Translations under genes and position numbers: made by a program
Source: Bacteroidota bacterium
Lineage (GTDB): Bacteria > Bacteroidota > Bacteroidia > JABDFU01
Length of the DNA stretch: 41,541 nucleotides
Assembly (NCBI GenBank): GCA_013286385.1
Contig: JABDFU010000016.1
Span: 1 to 41,541, forward strand
Direction: 5' to 3'
Part shown: positions 18,433 to 27,354 of the stretch, piece after piece
How the letters are laid out: each line of letters starts with the position of its first letter
Numbering within the stretch: the stretch's first letter is position 1
The notes under the pieces: generated by a model
The model's input: the letters and a program-made list of their open reading frames with translations, nothing else
Told to the model about the DNA's origin: nothing
The model's database searches: none

Positions 18433-18807
18433 ATGCAGGGAAAAAGTACCAGGGGAGTCACTTTATTAAGTTATGTACTTTTGAGTGGTTTGGCTTTGAC
18501 GGCCCTTTGGTCCTTGGATTCCTGTCAGAAAAATACCGATTGCGGAGCCCAGGTGACTATCGTTGATACGCTTGGGCACCCTTGCGTAGGGGCGCTTGTT
18601 TCGCTTCAATACAATAGTACGGTTACTCCTCCCCAGACCATTACACGTAACTTTGGAACCACAAATTCTTCGGGAACAGTTACGTACAATTTTAAAGATC
18701 CGGCCATCTACGATGTCGATGTTACCTATACTAGCAAGACAGATACGCTGGGGATCATTAAACTATCCATAGGAGGCACTGTTTCCCAGACCTACACCTT
18801 CCGTTGA
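18433..18807 (+). CDS. Small putative lipoprotein, unknown function
   Basis: 124 residues. The hydrophobic N-terminus GVTLLSYVLLSGLALTALWS is followed by LDSCQKNTDC; Cys36 could be a lipidation site, but the lipobox is imperfect. The remainder reads as a single Ig-like/carboxypeptidase-regulatory-like beta domain (VTIVDTLGHPCVGALVSLQ, then TNSSGTVTYNFKDPAIYDVDVTY). Such domains often decorate Bacteroidota surface proteins. It stands alone, divergent from the cyclophilin gene, with a near-consensus box TACCTTTT about 10 bases before the next start-proximal T tract. No specific role can be given. Confidence 0.75.
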   Translation: MQGKSTRGVTLLSYVLLSGLALTALWSLDSCQKNTDCGAQVTIVDTLGHPCVGALVSLQYNSTVTPPQTITRNFGTTNSSGTVTYNFKDPAIYDVDVTYTSKTDTLGIIKLSIGGTVSQTYTFR

Positions 18808-18858
18808 CCAGAATCAAGCTTACGCTGACTGGAATCTGACCCCGCTCTGACCAGGATT
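18805..18858. repeat. Degenerate 11-bp direct repeats, TGACyrGaaTC-like
   Basis: Copies are TGACCAGAATC (18805-18815), TGACTGGAATC (18826-18836), TGACCCCGCTC (18837-18847) and TGACCAGGATT (18848-18858), with a 10-base spacer after the first. They fill the 49-base gap between the lipoprotein stop and the convergent gene. The pattern resembles the multiple short terminal repeats at the ends of IS21-type elements; no transposase remains. Confidence 0.4.
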
Positions 18859-19186
18859 AAACCCTGTTTTTGAAATAATCTACAATAGCCTCTTTCATCA
18901 GTAGTTCCTGCTGCAAAGGTTTCAACGGAGGCAGTTTTTCATTGGCTTTCCAATGTGGCCAGCCTTCTTCGTCCCGTCCCACAAATTCATAATGACCGTA
19001 AGGTTCGAGCAGTGTACAGATGGCCACGTGCATGACCTCCAGTTTTTCATCTTTCATGAACTTCTGGTAGCCCTTGCCCAGTTCCTGCACACCAATAAGG
19101 AAAATGATTCCCTGCAGGTCTAATTCTCCGAACAGGGGTTCCAGATTACGCACCGTTTCTTTCCATTCTACTTCCAGCTCCCGCAT
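18857..19186 (-). CDS. Conserved-looking hypothetical protein
   Basis: 109 residues from the ATG at 19186 (MRELEVEWKETV). The frame continues up to a GTG at 19237, adding 17 residues, but these overlap the promoter region of the divergent macroglobulin gene and look less protein-like. The protein is acidic, mostly helical and soluble. Notable stretches are GIIFLIGVQELGKGYQKF and the C-terminal LLEPYGHYEFVGRDEEGWPHW, ending in a helix MKEAIVDYFKNRV. No known domain is recognised. No signal peptide is present, so it is cytoplasmic. It is divergent from the macroglobulin gene (55 bases between starts). Confidence 0.7.
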   Translation of the reverse strand: MRELEVEWKETVRNLEPLFGELDLQGIIFLIGVQELGKGYQKFMKDEKLEVMHVAICTLLEPYGHYEFVGRDEEGWPHWKANEKLPPLKPLQQELLMKEAIVDYFKNRV

Positions 19187-19240
19187 ACGTAAATGTAGCA
19201 AAATATGCCAGTTTATAAATTTAATTAACTTAGCCACACG

Positions 19241-22200
19241 ATGAAATCAAAAAGCCTTCTTGCCATTCTGATCACGACCGTGATTGTATTTCTTGGTATT
19301 TATTTTTACAAAAATCATAAAAAAAACAGGGAGGAAATTGAAAAAACAAATCCCGCCTTTGCCAGTTATATTTCAGCCTATACCTCAGGTATTATTTCGA
19401 ATCAGGCAGGGATACGCATTCTGCTTGCCAACGAAGTAAACATGGATGTCGAACCCGGAAAGCCAGTAAGTAAAGAGTTGTTCGATTTCAGCCCGGGCAT
19501 AAAGGGCACAACGGTATGGCTCGACAAACGAACCATTGAATTCAGACCTTCAGAGCGGCTGCCTTCGAATCAGGCTTATTCAGTAAAATTTTTCCTTTCA
19601 AAAATTATTCCGGACGTTCTGGGTGACCTGAGGACATTTGAATTCGGATTCAGGACAATTCAGCAGTTCTTTGAAGTCTCCTTCGATGCTACCAGAACAA
19701 TGGATAAAAAGACCCTTCGCTGGCAACGGCTGATGGGCACGCTGACAACCGCCGATGCGATTGATAACGCATCGGTCGGTAAACTGATAAAGGCTGTACA
19801 GCATTCGAAATCCCTGAAAATTTCCTGGGAACACGATGCCAATGGAACAACCCACCGGTTCAGCATTGACAGCATCGAACGCAAAGAGACGGCGGGAAAA
19901 CTTTTGATCAGCTGGGATGGCGCCCCCCTTGATATTGAAAACAGCAAGGGAGAAAAGGAACTGGAAATTCCTGCATTGGGCGACTTTAAAGTAGTTGACC
20001 TTAAAGTTGTGCAAAGCCCTGAGCAATACATTTCGGTTCAGTTCTCAGATCCTGTTCTCGAAAAACAAAACCTCGAAGGTCTTATTACGGCAGGTGATGC
20101 AAAGGATCTCAAATTCATCATTGAAGACAACGAAATCAGAGTTTTCCCCGATGCCCGGCTCAGCGGGGAAAAGACTGTAAATGTTGAAGCGGGGATAAAA
20201 AACTGCCTGGGCTATCCGCTGAAAAACAGGTATTCGCTCGAAGTTCCATTCGAAGAGTTAAAACCACTGGTGAGGCTTATCGGAAAGGGAGTCATTCTTC
20301 CCGGTTCCTCCGGGCTTACTTTTCCTTTTCAGGCAGTCAACTTAAAGGCAGTAGATGTGAAGATCGTTCGCATTTACGAAAAAAATGTTCCTCAGTTCCT
20401 GCAGGTGAATAACCTCGAAGGTGAAACCGAATTGAAAAGAGTAGGAAAAATGATTTTTAAGAAAACCGTTTCACTGGAGTCTCAGGTGGGCAAGGGTGCT
20501 ATCGGGAAGTGGAATACGTTCTCACTTGATCTGGCAACTCTTATCAAGGCTGAGCCGGGGGCCATTTATAAAGTCATTATCGGATTCAAAAAGGCTTATT
20601 CGGCTTATCCCTGCGATGGGGAGACTGCAGATGAAGCGGGGAGCGCTGATAATCTGGAGGCAACCGGTCAGGACGACAACGAGACTGAAGACAACTGGGA
20701 TTATTACAGCAATTATTACAATGAATACGGATACTACAATAGCGATGGGGAATACGATTACGAGCAACGAGACAATCCCTGCCATCCGATGTATTACAGG
20801 GATAAGAGCGTCAGCCGGAACCTGATCGCTTCTGATATCGGAATGATTGCCAAACGGGGCAGCAACGGATCGATGCTTGTTGTCGTAACGGATCTGCTGA
20901 CCACGAAACCTGTTTCAGGAGCTCAGCTGGAAGTGTACGACTTTCAGCAGCAGGTGGTCTCTACCCTGAAAACGAATGATGAAGGAATTTGCGCGGTCGA
21001 TCTGCGAAGCAAACCCTTTTTACTTGTCGCCAAGAATGGTTCGCAACGGGGGTATCTGAAGCTGGATGACGGCGCATCTCTTTCGCTGAGTATGTTTGAT
21101 GTTTCAGGCGAAACCATTCAGAAAGGAATCAAGGGATTTATTTACGGAGAACGGGGCGTCTGGAGACCGGGAGATACACTTTTCCTTAGTTTCATTCTGG
21201 AAGACAAACTGGGTACACTTCCCAAAGAGCATCCGGTTAGTTTTGAGTTATACAATCCCCTGGGTCAGCTGGTGAAAAGGACAATGAAAACAGTTTCTGT
21301 CGGTGGGTTTTATGATTTCACGACCTGGACCGATAAGCTCGCTCCGACAGGAAACTGGCTGGTAAAGGTAAAGGTTGGAGGCGCGACATTTGAAAAGTCC
21401 CTGAAGATAGAAACCATTCTCCCGAACCGCCTGAAAATAAATCTGGATTTCGGAGTGGATAAAATAGCTTCAGATTCGAAAATCAGCGGTAACCTGAATG
21501 CAAAATGGCTGACCGGAGCAACGGCCTCCAACCTGAATGCAAAGGTGGAGGTGGCGCTTTCGCAGCTAAAAACCGAATTCAAAAATTATGACAATTATGT
21601 ATTTGATGACCCGGCCACTTCCTTTCATTCAGATCCCCAATCCCTGTTTGACGGAAAGATAAATGCGGACGGAAATGCAGTTGTGGACCCCAAAATAAAT
21701 GTAAAAGGGTCTGCACCCGGCATGTTGAAAGCAAGCTTTACGGTAAGGGTGTTTGAAGAAGGAGGAAGTTTCAGCATTGACCGTTTCAGTTTGCCCTATT
21801 CTCCTTTCAAATCCTATGTGGGAATAAAAGTGCCGGAAGGAAACAACCGCTGGACAAGGGCGTTGTCTGCGGACTCGACACATACCGTGCAACTGGTAAC
21901 CCTGAATGAGGATGGGAAGCCCATCTCCAGAAGCAAACTGAAAGTGCAGATTTACAAAGTCGACTGGAGATGGTGGTGGCAGCAGGATGACAACGAACTG
22001 GCGGGTTATGTGGGAAACAATTACCACGAACCTTTTTCAACTCAGTATGTTTCTACCCTGAATGGCAAAGGACAGTTCGGATTTAAAATAGACCACGAAG
22101 ACTGGGGACGGTATTTCATTCACGTAACAGATCAGGAAAGCGGACATTCTACCGGACAGACGGTATATGTTGATTACTGGTCGGGCTGGGATAACGATGG

Positions 22201-24868
22201 AACTAACCGCAAAGGAAATGAAGGCGCCAGCATGCTTTCGTTTCATTCAGACAAATTAAAATACAATGTAGGAGAAAACGTTAAGCTCAGCATTCCTTCA
22301 AGCGGTGAAGGCAGGGCTCTGGTCAGCATTGAAAACGGTTCAAAAGTGCTGAAGACGTATTGGGTGGAATCAAAAAAAGGAGAAACGGTATTTAATTTCA
22401 TCACCACCGGGGAAATGGCGCCCAATGTATACGTCAATATTTCTCTGCTTCAGCCACATGCGCAGACGGTCAACGATCTTCCCATCCGGATGTACGGAGT
22501 CATACCTGTTCAGGTGGAGAATCCCAATACACATCTGAATCCGGTTATTACTACCGCCTCCGTCTGGAAGCCCGAAGAGAAAGCAAGCATAACAGTTTCT
22601 GAAAAGGATGGGAAAGAAATGGTTTATACCATTGCTGTTGTGGACGACGGATTACTTGATCTGACCCGCTTCAAAACCCCCGATCCCTGGTCTTTTTTCT
22701 ATTCCAAGGAAGCATTGGGAGTAAAAACCTGGGATTTGTACGATCTGGTTATAGGGGCCTACGGTGGCCAGCTGCAAAGGATACTGGCAATCGGCGGAGA
22801 CGGGGAAGTCAATAAAAAGTCGGGCAGCAAAGCCAACCGCTTCAAGCCCATGGTAAAATTTTTCGGCCCCTATCATCTGGATAAAGGACAGAAACAGGTT
22901 CGGGAGTTTACGATGCCACAGTATGTCGGATCTGTCCGCACAATGGTTATTGCGGGCAACAGCGGCGCCTACGGCTTCGCTGAAAAAACAGTTTCAGTAC
23001 GCAAACCCCTGATGATTCTTGGGACATTGCCCCGTGTGATTGGTCCCGGGGAATCGGTCGACCTTCCCGTAACTGTTTTTGCCATGGAGAAAACAGTTAA
23101 AAAGGTTAAGCTGGAGATCAGCCCGAATGACCTGTTCACGGTGGAGGACAGCAAGACTAAAACCCTGAGCTTTTCCCAGACCGGTGATCAGGTTGTCAAT
23201 TTTAAATTGAAAGTAAAATCTCAGATCGGGATTGGCAAAGTCAGAATCACAGCGACCAGCGGAGCGGAGAAGGCTGACTACGATATCGAAATCGAATCCC
23301 GCAATCCGAATCCTAAAGTAACCGCGATTACAGAGGCGGTGATTGAACCGGGAAAATCCTGGACGGGGAATTACAAACCCATAGGAATTGCGGGAACAAA
23401 CAAAGGCACCCTTGAACTGTCGAGCGTTCCTCCGATTAATCTGGGTGAACGGCTGCGATACCTGATTGAGTATCCCCATGGGTGCATTGAGCAAACCACT
23501 TCGGCAGTATTCCCGCAGCTGTTTTTGGCAGACATTACTGAACTCAGCAGCGACCTGAAAGTGAGAACAGAAAAAAACATCAAAGCCGGAATCGACCGCA
23601 TTCGGTCTTTTCAAACCTCCTCCGGAGGATTCTCTTATTGGCCCGGAAGCGCTGAAGCCGATACCTGGGGAAGTACGTATGCCGGTCATTTTCTGCTGGA
23701 GGCTGAAGCCAGGGGCTATGCCTTGCCTCCGGTACTGATGGACAACTGGAAACGTTACCAGCGGCAGACTGCTTCGGCCTGGAATCCTGTTAAACGAGAA
23801 GGCTATTATTACTACAACGACGATCTCGAGCAGGCCTACCGGCTGTATACGCTTGCACTTGCAAAAGCTGCCGAATTGGGCTGTATGAACCGCCTGAAGG
23901 AATACCCCAAACTTTCAATTGCTGCCAAATGGAGACTGGCCGCTGCTTATATACTTACCGGCCAGCCCGAGGTGGCAAAAGCACTGACGCAGAATATTCC
24001 GGTCAGGGTTCCGGATTACAGGGAAATGTCCTGGTCCTACGGATCTGATGAACGGGATGCCGGGATGATATTGGAAGCCCTTTCGATGATGAACGAAAAA
24101 GCCCGTGCAACCGAAACTGCCAAGGCTGTTGCAGCCACGCTGAATTCGAGAGACTGGCTCAGCACCCAGGCTACCGCCTATTGCCTGATCGGTATTTCAA
24201 AATACCTGAAATCGGTGGGAGGCACTTCGAATGAATTGAATTATTCGTATTCGATCAACAATGCTTCTGCTCAGGGGCTGAATACACGTCTGCCCATCAA
24301 ACAGATCGACATGAATCTCAAAGGGGACGTCAATGGGGGCACGGTCGCCCTGACCAATACGGGTAAAGGTGTACTGTTTGTGCGCATCATTCTGGAAGGT
24401 ATACCCGAAACAGATGATAAGGTATCCTCAGACGATAATTTAACCACAAGTGTCAGTTATACCAAACTGGATGGCTCTGCACTGGATGTTTCGAAACTGG
24501 CTCAGGGAACTGATTTTGTGGCGAGTGTGACGGTTTACAACCCTGGTTCTAAAGGTGACTACCGGCAACTTGCACTAACCCAGATTTTCCCATCGGGTTG
24601 GGAAATACACAATTCGCGTATGGATGAAGCTGAGCCGGATGCCAGTGCGTCTCAGCCGACGTATCAGGATATCCGTGACGACAGGGTGTATACGTATTTT
24701 GACCTGAAAGTCGGAGAACGAAAAACCTTTAAGATCATTCTCAATGCGAGCTATATCGGAAGGTTTTACCTGCCTACTGTTTACTGCGAAGCCATGTACG
24801 ACAACTCGGTAAGTTCGCGAAAAGCCGGTCAGTGGGTGGACGTCCGGAGGCCGGGAGGAACTCAGTAA
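19241..24868 (+). CDS. Bacterial alpha-2-macroglobulin with intact thioester
   Basis: 1875 residues. An N-terminal hydrophobic segment (about 5-23, LLAILITTVIVFLGIYFY) lacks a lipobox Cys, so it is anchored as a signal anchor or released into the periplasm. Macroglobulin beta domains follow; GFIYGERGVWRPGDTLFL (around 630-650) is a typical MG block. The thioester motif Cys1415-Ile-Glu-Gln1418 in YPHGCIEQTTS is intact, and the complement-like helical toroid follows (GGFSYWPG). It traps or covalently binds invading proteases or peptides. The stop overlaps the start of the PBP1C gene, the classic pairing of E. coli yfhM-pbpC. An acidic/Tyr-rich insert between Cys458 and Cys514 is unusual. Confidence 0.95.
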   Translation: MKSKSLLAILITTVIVFLGIYFYKNHKKNREEIEKTNPAFASYISAYTSGIISNQAGIRILLANEVNMDVEPGKPVSKELFDFSPGIKGTTVWLDKRTIEFRPSERLPSNQAYSVKFFLSKIIPDVLGDLRTFEFGFRTIQQFFEVSFDATRTMDKKTLRWQRLMGTLTTADAIDNASVGKLIKAVQHSKSLKISWEHDANGTTHRFSIDSIERKETAGKLLISWDGAPLDIENSKGEKELEIPALGDFKVVDLKVVQSPEQYISVQFSDPVLEKQNLEGLITAGDAKDLKFIIEDNEIRVFPDARLSGEKTVNVEAGIKNCLGYPLKNRYSLEVPFEELKPLVRLIGKGVILPGSSGLTFPFQAVNLKAVDVKIVRIYEKNVPQFLQVNNLEGETELKRVGKMIFKKTVSLESQVGKGAIGKWNTFSLDLATLIKAEPGAIYKVIIGFKKAYSAYPCDGETADEAGSADNLEATGQDDNETEDNWDYYSNYYNEYGYYNSDGEYDYEQRDNPCHPMYYRDKSVSRNLIASDIGMIAKRGSNGSMLVVVTDLLTTKPVSGAQLEVYDFQQQVVSTLKTNDEGICAVDLRSKPFLLVAKNGSQRGYLKLDDGASLSLSMFDVSGETIQKGIKGFIYGERGVWRPGDTLFLSFILEDKLGTLPKEHPVSFELYNPLGQLVKRTMKTVSVGGFYDFTTWTDKLAPTGNWLVKVKVGGATFEKSLKIETILPNRLKINLDFGVDKIASDSKISGNLNAKWLTGATASNLNAKVEVALSQLKTEFKNYDNYVFDDPATSFHSDPQSLFDGKINADGNAVVDPKINVKGSAPGMLKASFTVRVFEEGGSFSIDRFSLPYSPFKSYVGIKVPEGNNRWTRALSADSTHTVQLVTLNEDGKPISRSKLKVQIYKVDWRWWWQQDDNELAGYVGNNYHEPFSTQYVSTLNGKGQFGFKIDHEDWGRYFIHVTDQESGHSTGQTVYVDYWSGWDNDGTNRKGNEGASMLSFHSDKLKYNVGENVKLSIPSSGEGRALVSIENGSKVLKTYWVESKKGETVFNFITTGEMAPNVYVNISLLQPHAQTVNDLPIRMYGVIPVQVENPNTHLNPVITTASVWKPEEKASITVSEKDGKEMVYTIAVVDDGLLDLTRFKTPDPWSFFYSKEALGVKTWDLYDLVIGAYGGQLQRILAIGGDGEVNKKSGSKANRFKPMVKFFGPYHLDKGQKQVREFTMPQYVGSVRTMVIAGNSGAYGFAEKTVSVRKPLMILGTLPRVIGPGESVDLPVTVFAMEKTVKKVKLEISPNDLFTVEDSKTKTLSFSQTGDQVVNFKLKVKSQIGIGKVRITATSGAEKADYDIEIESRNPNPKVTAITEAVIEPGKSWTGNYKPIGIAGTNKGTLELSSVPPINLGERLRYLIEYPHGCIEQTTSAVFPQLFLADITELSSDLKVRTEKNIKAGIDRIRSFQTSSGGFSYWPGSAEADTWGSTYAGHFLLEAEARGYALPPVLMDNWKRYQRQTASAWNPVKREGYYYYNDDLEQAYRLYTLALAKAAELGCMNRLKEYPKLSIAAKWRLAAAYILTGQPEVAKALTQNIPVRVPDYREMSWSYGSDERDAGMILEALSMMNEKARATETAKAVAATLNSRDWLSTQATAYCLIGISKYLKSVGGTSNELNYSYSINNASAQGLNTRLPIKQIDMNLKGDVNGGTVALTNTGKGVLFVRIILEGIPETDDKVSSDDNLTTSVSYTKLDGSALDVSKLAQGTDFVASVTVYNPGSKGDYRQLALTQIFPSGWEIHNSRMDEAEPDASASQPTYQDIRDDRVYTYFDLKVGERKTFKIILNASYIGRFYLPTVYCEAMYDNSVSSRKAGQWVDVRRPGGTQ

Positions 24869-27243
24869 TGCGCCGGAAAATAAGGTGGTTTATAGCCCTG
24901 GCGCTTTTTGCCTGGTTTTGGTTTTCGCTGCCTTCTCCTTTATTCAATTCGCCATGCAGCACCGTTATCACCGATGCCGAAGGAAATTTGCTGGGGGCTA
25001 TGATTGCAGACGATGGACAGTGGAGATTCCCCTTCGGCAGTGAAGTTCCTGAGAAGTTTGAAAAGGCCCTGCTGCAGTTTGAAGACCGTTCTTTTTACCG
25101 GCATCCCGGATTTAATCCCCTTGCGGCCTGCCGCGCGCTGATTCAAAATGCACAAGCCCGTAAAAAAGTAAGCGGAGGAAGTACGCTGACCATGCAGGTG
25201 ATACGCATTTCTGAGAAAGACAAGGCACGTACCCTGCTGCGCAAGGTCATCGAGATTATTCTTGCAACCCGGCTTGAGCTGAGCTACAGTAAAAAAGAAA
25301 TTCTGGCTTTGTACACCTGTAATGCTCCGTTCGGAAGTAATGTGGTAGGTCTCAGTGCGGCATCCTGGCGCTATTTCGGGAAAACGGCCGAATCTCTTTC
25401 GTGGGCGGAAGCGGCTTTATTAGCCGTATTGCCCAATGCTCCTTCGCTTATTTATCCGGGCAAAAACCAGGAGAAGTTAAAGGCAAAAAGAAACCGGCTG
25501 CTTGACAGGTTATTGATTTCAGGAAAGCTTGATGAGGAAACCTGCCGGCTGGCAAAACTGGAACCCCTGCCCGGAAAGCCTTATCCCCTGCCCGAACTGG
25601 CTCCTCACCTGATGGTACGGGCATCGAAAGAAGGACTGAAAGGGAAAGTCATAACGACAACGCTTAACGGCCACCTGCAGCAACAGGTGGCCGAAATCAT
25701 TGAGCGCCACCACCATGAGCTGAAGGGGAATGAAATACACAATGCTGCTGCTCTGGTTCTCAATGTACGCACCGGAAATACGCTGGCCTACGTCGGCAAT
25801 ACCGAAAAAGAAGGAGATACAAACAACGGAAATGAAGTGGATGTTATCACTGCGCCCCGAAGTACAGGAAGCATACTCAAACCGTTTTTGTTTGCCAGCA
25901 TGCTTAGTGACGGAGACCTGCTTCCCAACATGCTCGTGCCCGATATTCCGACACAAATTGCGGGCTATGTTCCGCAGAATTACAACCTCAGTTACGACGG
26001 CGCGGTTGCGGCGCGCCGTGCCCTGGAACGCTCTCTGAATATTCCTGCGGTACGTATGTTGCAGACTTACGGCATTGACAAGTTCAATTACAAGCTGAAA
26101 AAACTGGGGATGAATACATTAACGAATCTTCCCGATCATTACGGTCTTTCCCTTATTCTCGGAGGAGCAGAAGGAAGCCTTTGGAACATTGCAGGTATGT
26201 ACGCCAGTATGGCCCGCGTTCTTGACAACTACTCAAGGTACAACGGGAAATACGACAGCAGAGATATTCACGAAGCGATTTACGCCGAAAATTCTGCCGG
26301 CAAAAAACGGGAGACCTCGCCGAATCCGCACGTCAATACCGAGCTAACCGGAAATTCGTTGCTGGATGCGGCCTCCATCAAGCTGACCTTCGATGCGATG
26401 ATGGAAGTTTCGAGACCCGATGAAGAATCGTCCTGGCAAAATTATTCTTCGTCCTGTCCTCTGGCCTGGAAAACGGGAACCAGCTTTGGTTTCAGGGATG
26501 CCTGGGCGATCGGAGTCACACCGTCCTATGTTATTGCGGTTTGGGTAGGCAATGCAAACGGTGAAGGGAGGCCGGGTCTGACAGGAATTTCGGCCGCTGC
26601 ACCAATACTTTTTCATATTCTGAGTCTGATTCGAAAAAGCGAAACATTTGAAACTCCTTACGATGAGATGAGCAGAGCGGCCATTTGCCGCAAAAGCGGA
26701 TGTCGCGCATCGGCCCAATGCGAACCGGTGGATACGCTTTGGATACCTAAAAGCGGAATGAAAACTGCAGCCTGCCCCTATCACCGGATTGTTCATCTCG
26801 ATAAATCAGGAAAATACCAGGTGAATAGTACCTGCGAAGAGTTAGGTAATATGCAGCATGTTCCCTGGTTTGTTTTGCCTCCTGCCCAGGAATGGTATTA
26901 CAAATCGAAAAATCCGGGTTACAAAGAGTTGCCGCCTGTGAAGCCGGGTTGCATAGAAGCAACCCGCAACATGGAGCTCATTTACCCCAAATCGGTTGCA
27001 CGAATCTACGTGCCTCAGGAAATTGACGGAAGCGCCGGAAAATGTGTCTTCAGAGCTGCGCACCGCAGACCCAATGCCGTCATTTACTGGCACCTGGACG
27101 ACAACTACATTGGAAGCAGTTCGGGTATTCATGAATTGGGATTCAATCCTTTGCCCGGCAAACACCTGCTTACACTGGTGGACGAAGAAGGGGAGACGCT
27201 GCAGCAGACGTTTGAGATTATCGGGAAATCGGATGCAAAATGA
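24868..27243 (+). CDS. pbpC: Penicillin-binding protein 1C
   Basis: 791 residues from the ATG at 24868, whose A is the last base of the macroglobulin stop (TAATG). One N-terminal membrane anchor is present (WFIALALFAWFWF). The GT51 glycosyltransferase domain has the catalytic Glu in LQFEDRSFYRHPG and the block GGSTLTMQVIR. The transpeptidase has SxxK in TGSILKPF, SxN in ERSLNIPAV and KTG in WKTGTSFGFRDAW. The C-terminal 90-100 residues form a PBP1C-specific beta domain (BiPBP_C type). It polymerises and may crosslink peptidoglycan; with the macroglobulin it is thought to act in envelope repair and defence. Confidence 0.96.
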   Translation: MRRKIRWFIALALFAWFWFSLPSPLFNSPCSTVITDAEGNLLGAMIADDGQWRFPFGSEVPEKFEKALLQFEDRSFYRHPGFNPLAACRALIQNAQARKKVSGGSTLTMQVIRISEKDKARTLLRKVIEIILATRLELSYSKKEILALYTCNAPFGSNVVGLSAASWRYFGKTAESLSWAEAALLAVLPNAPSLIYPGKNQEKLKAKRNRLLDRLLISGKLDEETCRLAKLEPLPGKPYPLPELAPHLMVRASKEGLKGKVITTTLNGHLQQQVAEIIERHHHELKGNEIHNAAALVLNVRTGNTLAYVGNTEKEGDTNNGNEVDVITAPRSTGSILKPFLFASMLSDGDLLPNMLVPDIPTQIAGYVPQNYNLSYDGAVAARRALERSLNIPAVRMLQTYGIDKFNYKLKKLGMNTLTNLPDHYGLSLILGGAEGSLWNIAGMYASMARVLDNYSRYNGKYDSRDIHEAIYAENSAGKKRETSPNPHVNTELTGNSLLDAASIKLTFDAMMEVSRPDEESSWQNYSSSCPLAWKTGTSFGFRDAWAIGVTPSYVIAVWVGNANGEGRPGLTGISAAAPILFHILSLIRKSETFETPYDEMSRAAICRKSGCRASAQCEPVDTLWIPKSGMKTAACPYHRIVHLDKSGKYQVNSTCEELGNMQHVPWFVLPPAQEWYYKSKNPGYKELPPVKPGCIEATRNMELIYPKSVARIYVPQEIDGSAGKCVFRAAHRRPNAVIYWHLDDNYIGSSSGIHELGFNPLPGKHLLTLVDEEGETLQQTFEIIGKSDAK

Positions 27244-27264
27244 TCCAGCTCACTATCGGATTCC

Positions 27265-27286
27265 CGGTAGCCTTACCGACTTTTTT
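27265..27286 (+). terminator. Weak intrinsic terminator after pbpC
   Basis: A 5-bp stem CGGTA (27265-27269) pairs with TACCG (27274-27278), followed by AC and six T. A second arrangement pairs CCCGGTA (27263-27269) with TACCGGG after the T run. The position between pbpC and the next promoter fits. Confidence 0.4.
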
Positions 27287-27307
27287 ACCGGGTTCGCCTA
27301 TTTGCTA

Positions 27308-27338
27308 TTGCAGGACTGTTTTCACGGGTCTAAATTTG
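27308..27338 (+). promoter_or_regulatory. Promoter of the LiaF-like/LytS/LytTR operon
   Basis: TTG at 27308-27310, a 20-base spacer and TAAATTTG (27331-27338, exact TAnnTTTG) fit the Bacteroidota sigma-A consensus. The box ends 16 bases before the ATG at 27355, so the leader is short. Confidence 0.6.
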
Positions 27339-27354
27339 TTCAAAAATAAAAGAT

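Noticed and set aside
22994-23689. 231-codon open frame on the minus strand inside the macroglobulin gene
   Set aside because: Shadow ORF over a conserved region including the thioester motif; no protein-like features.
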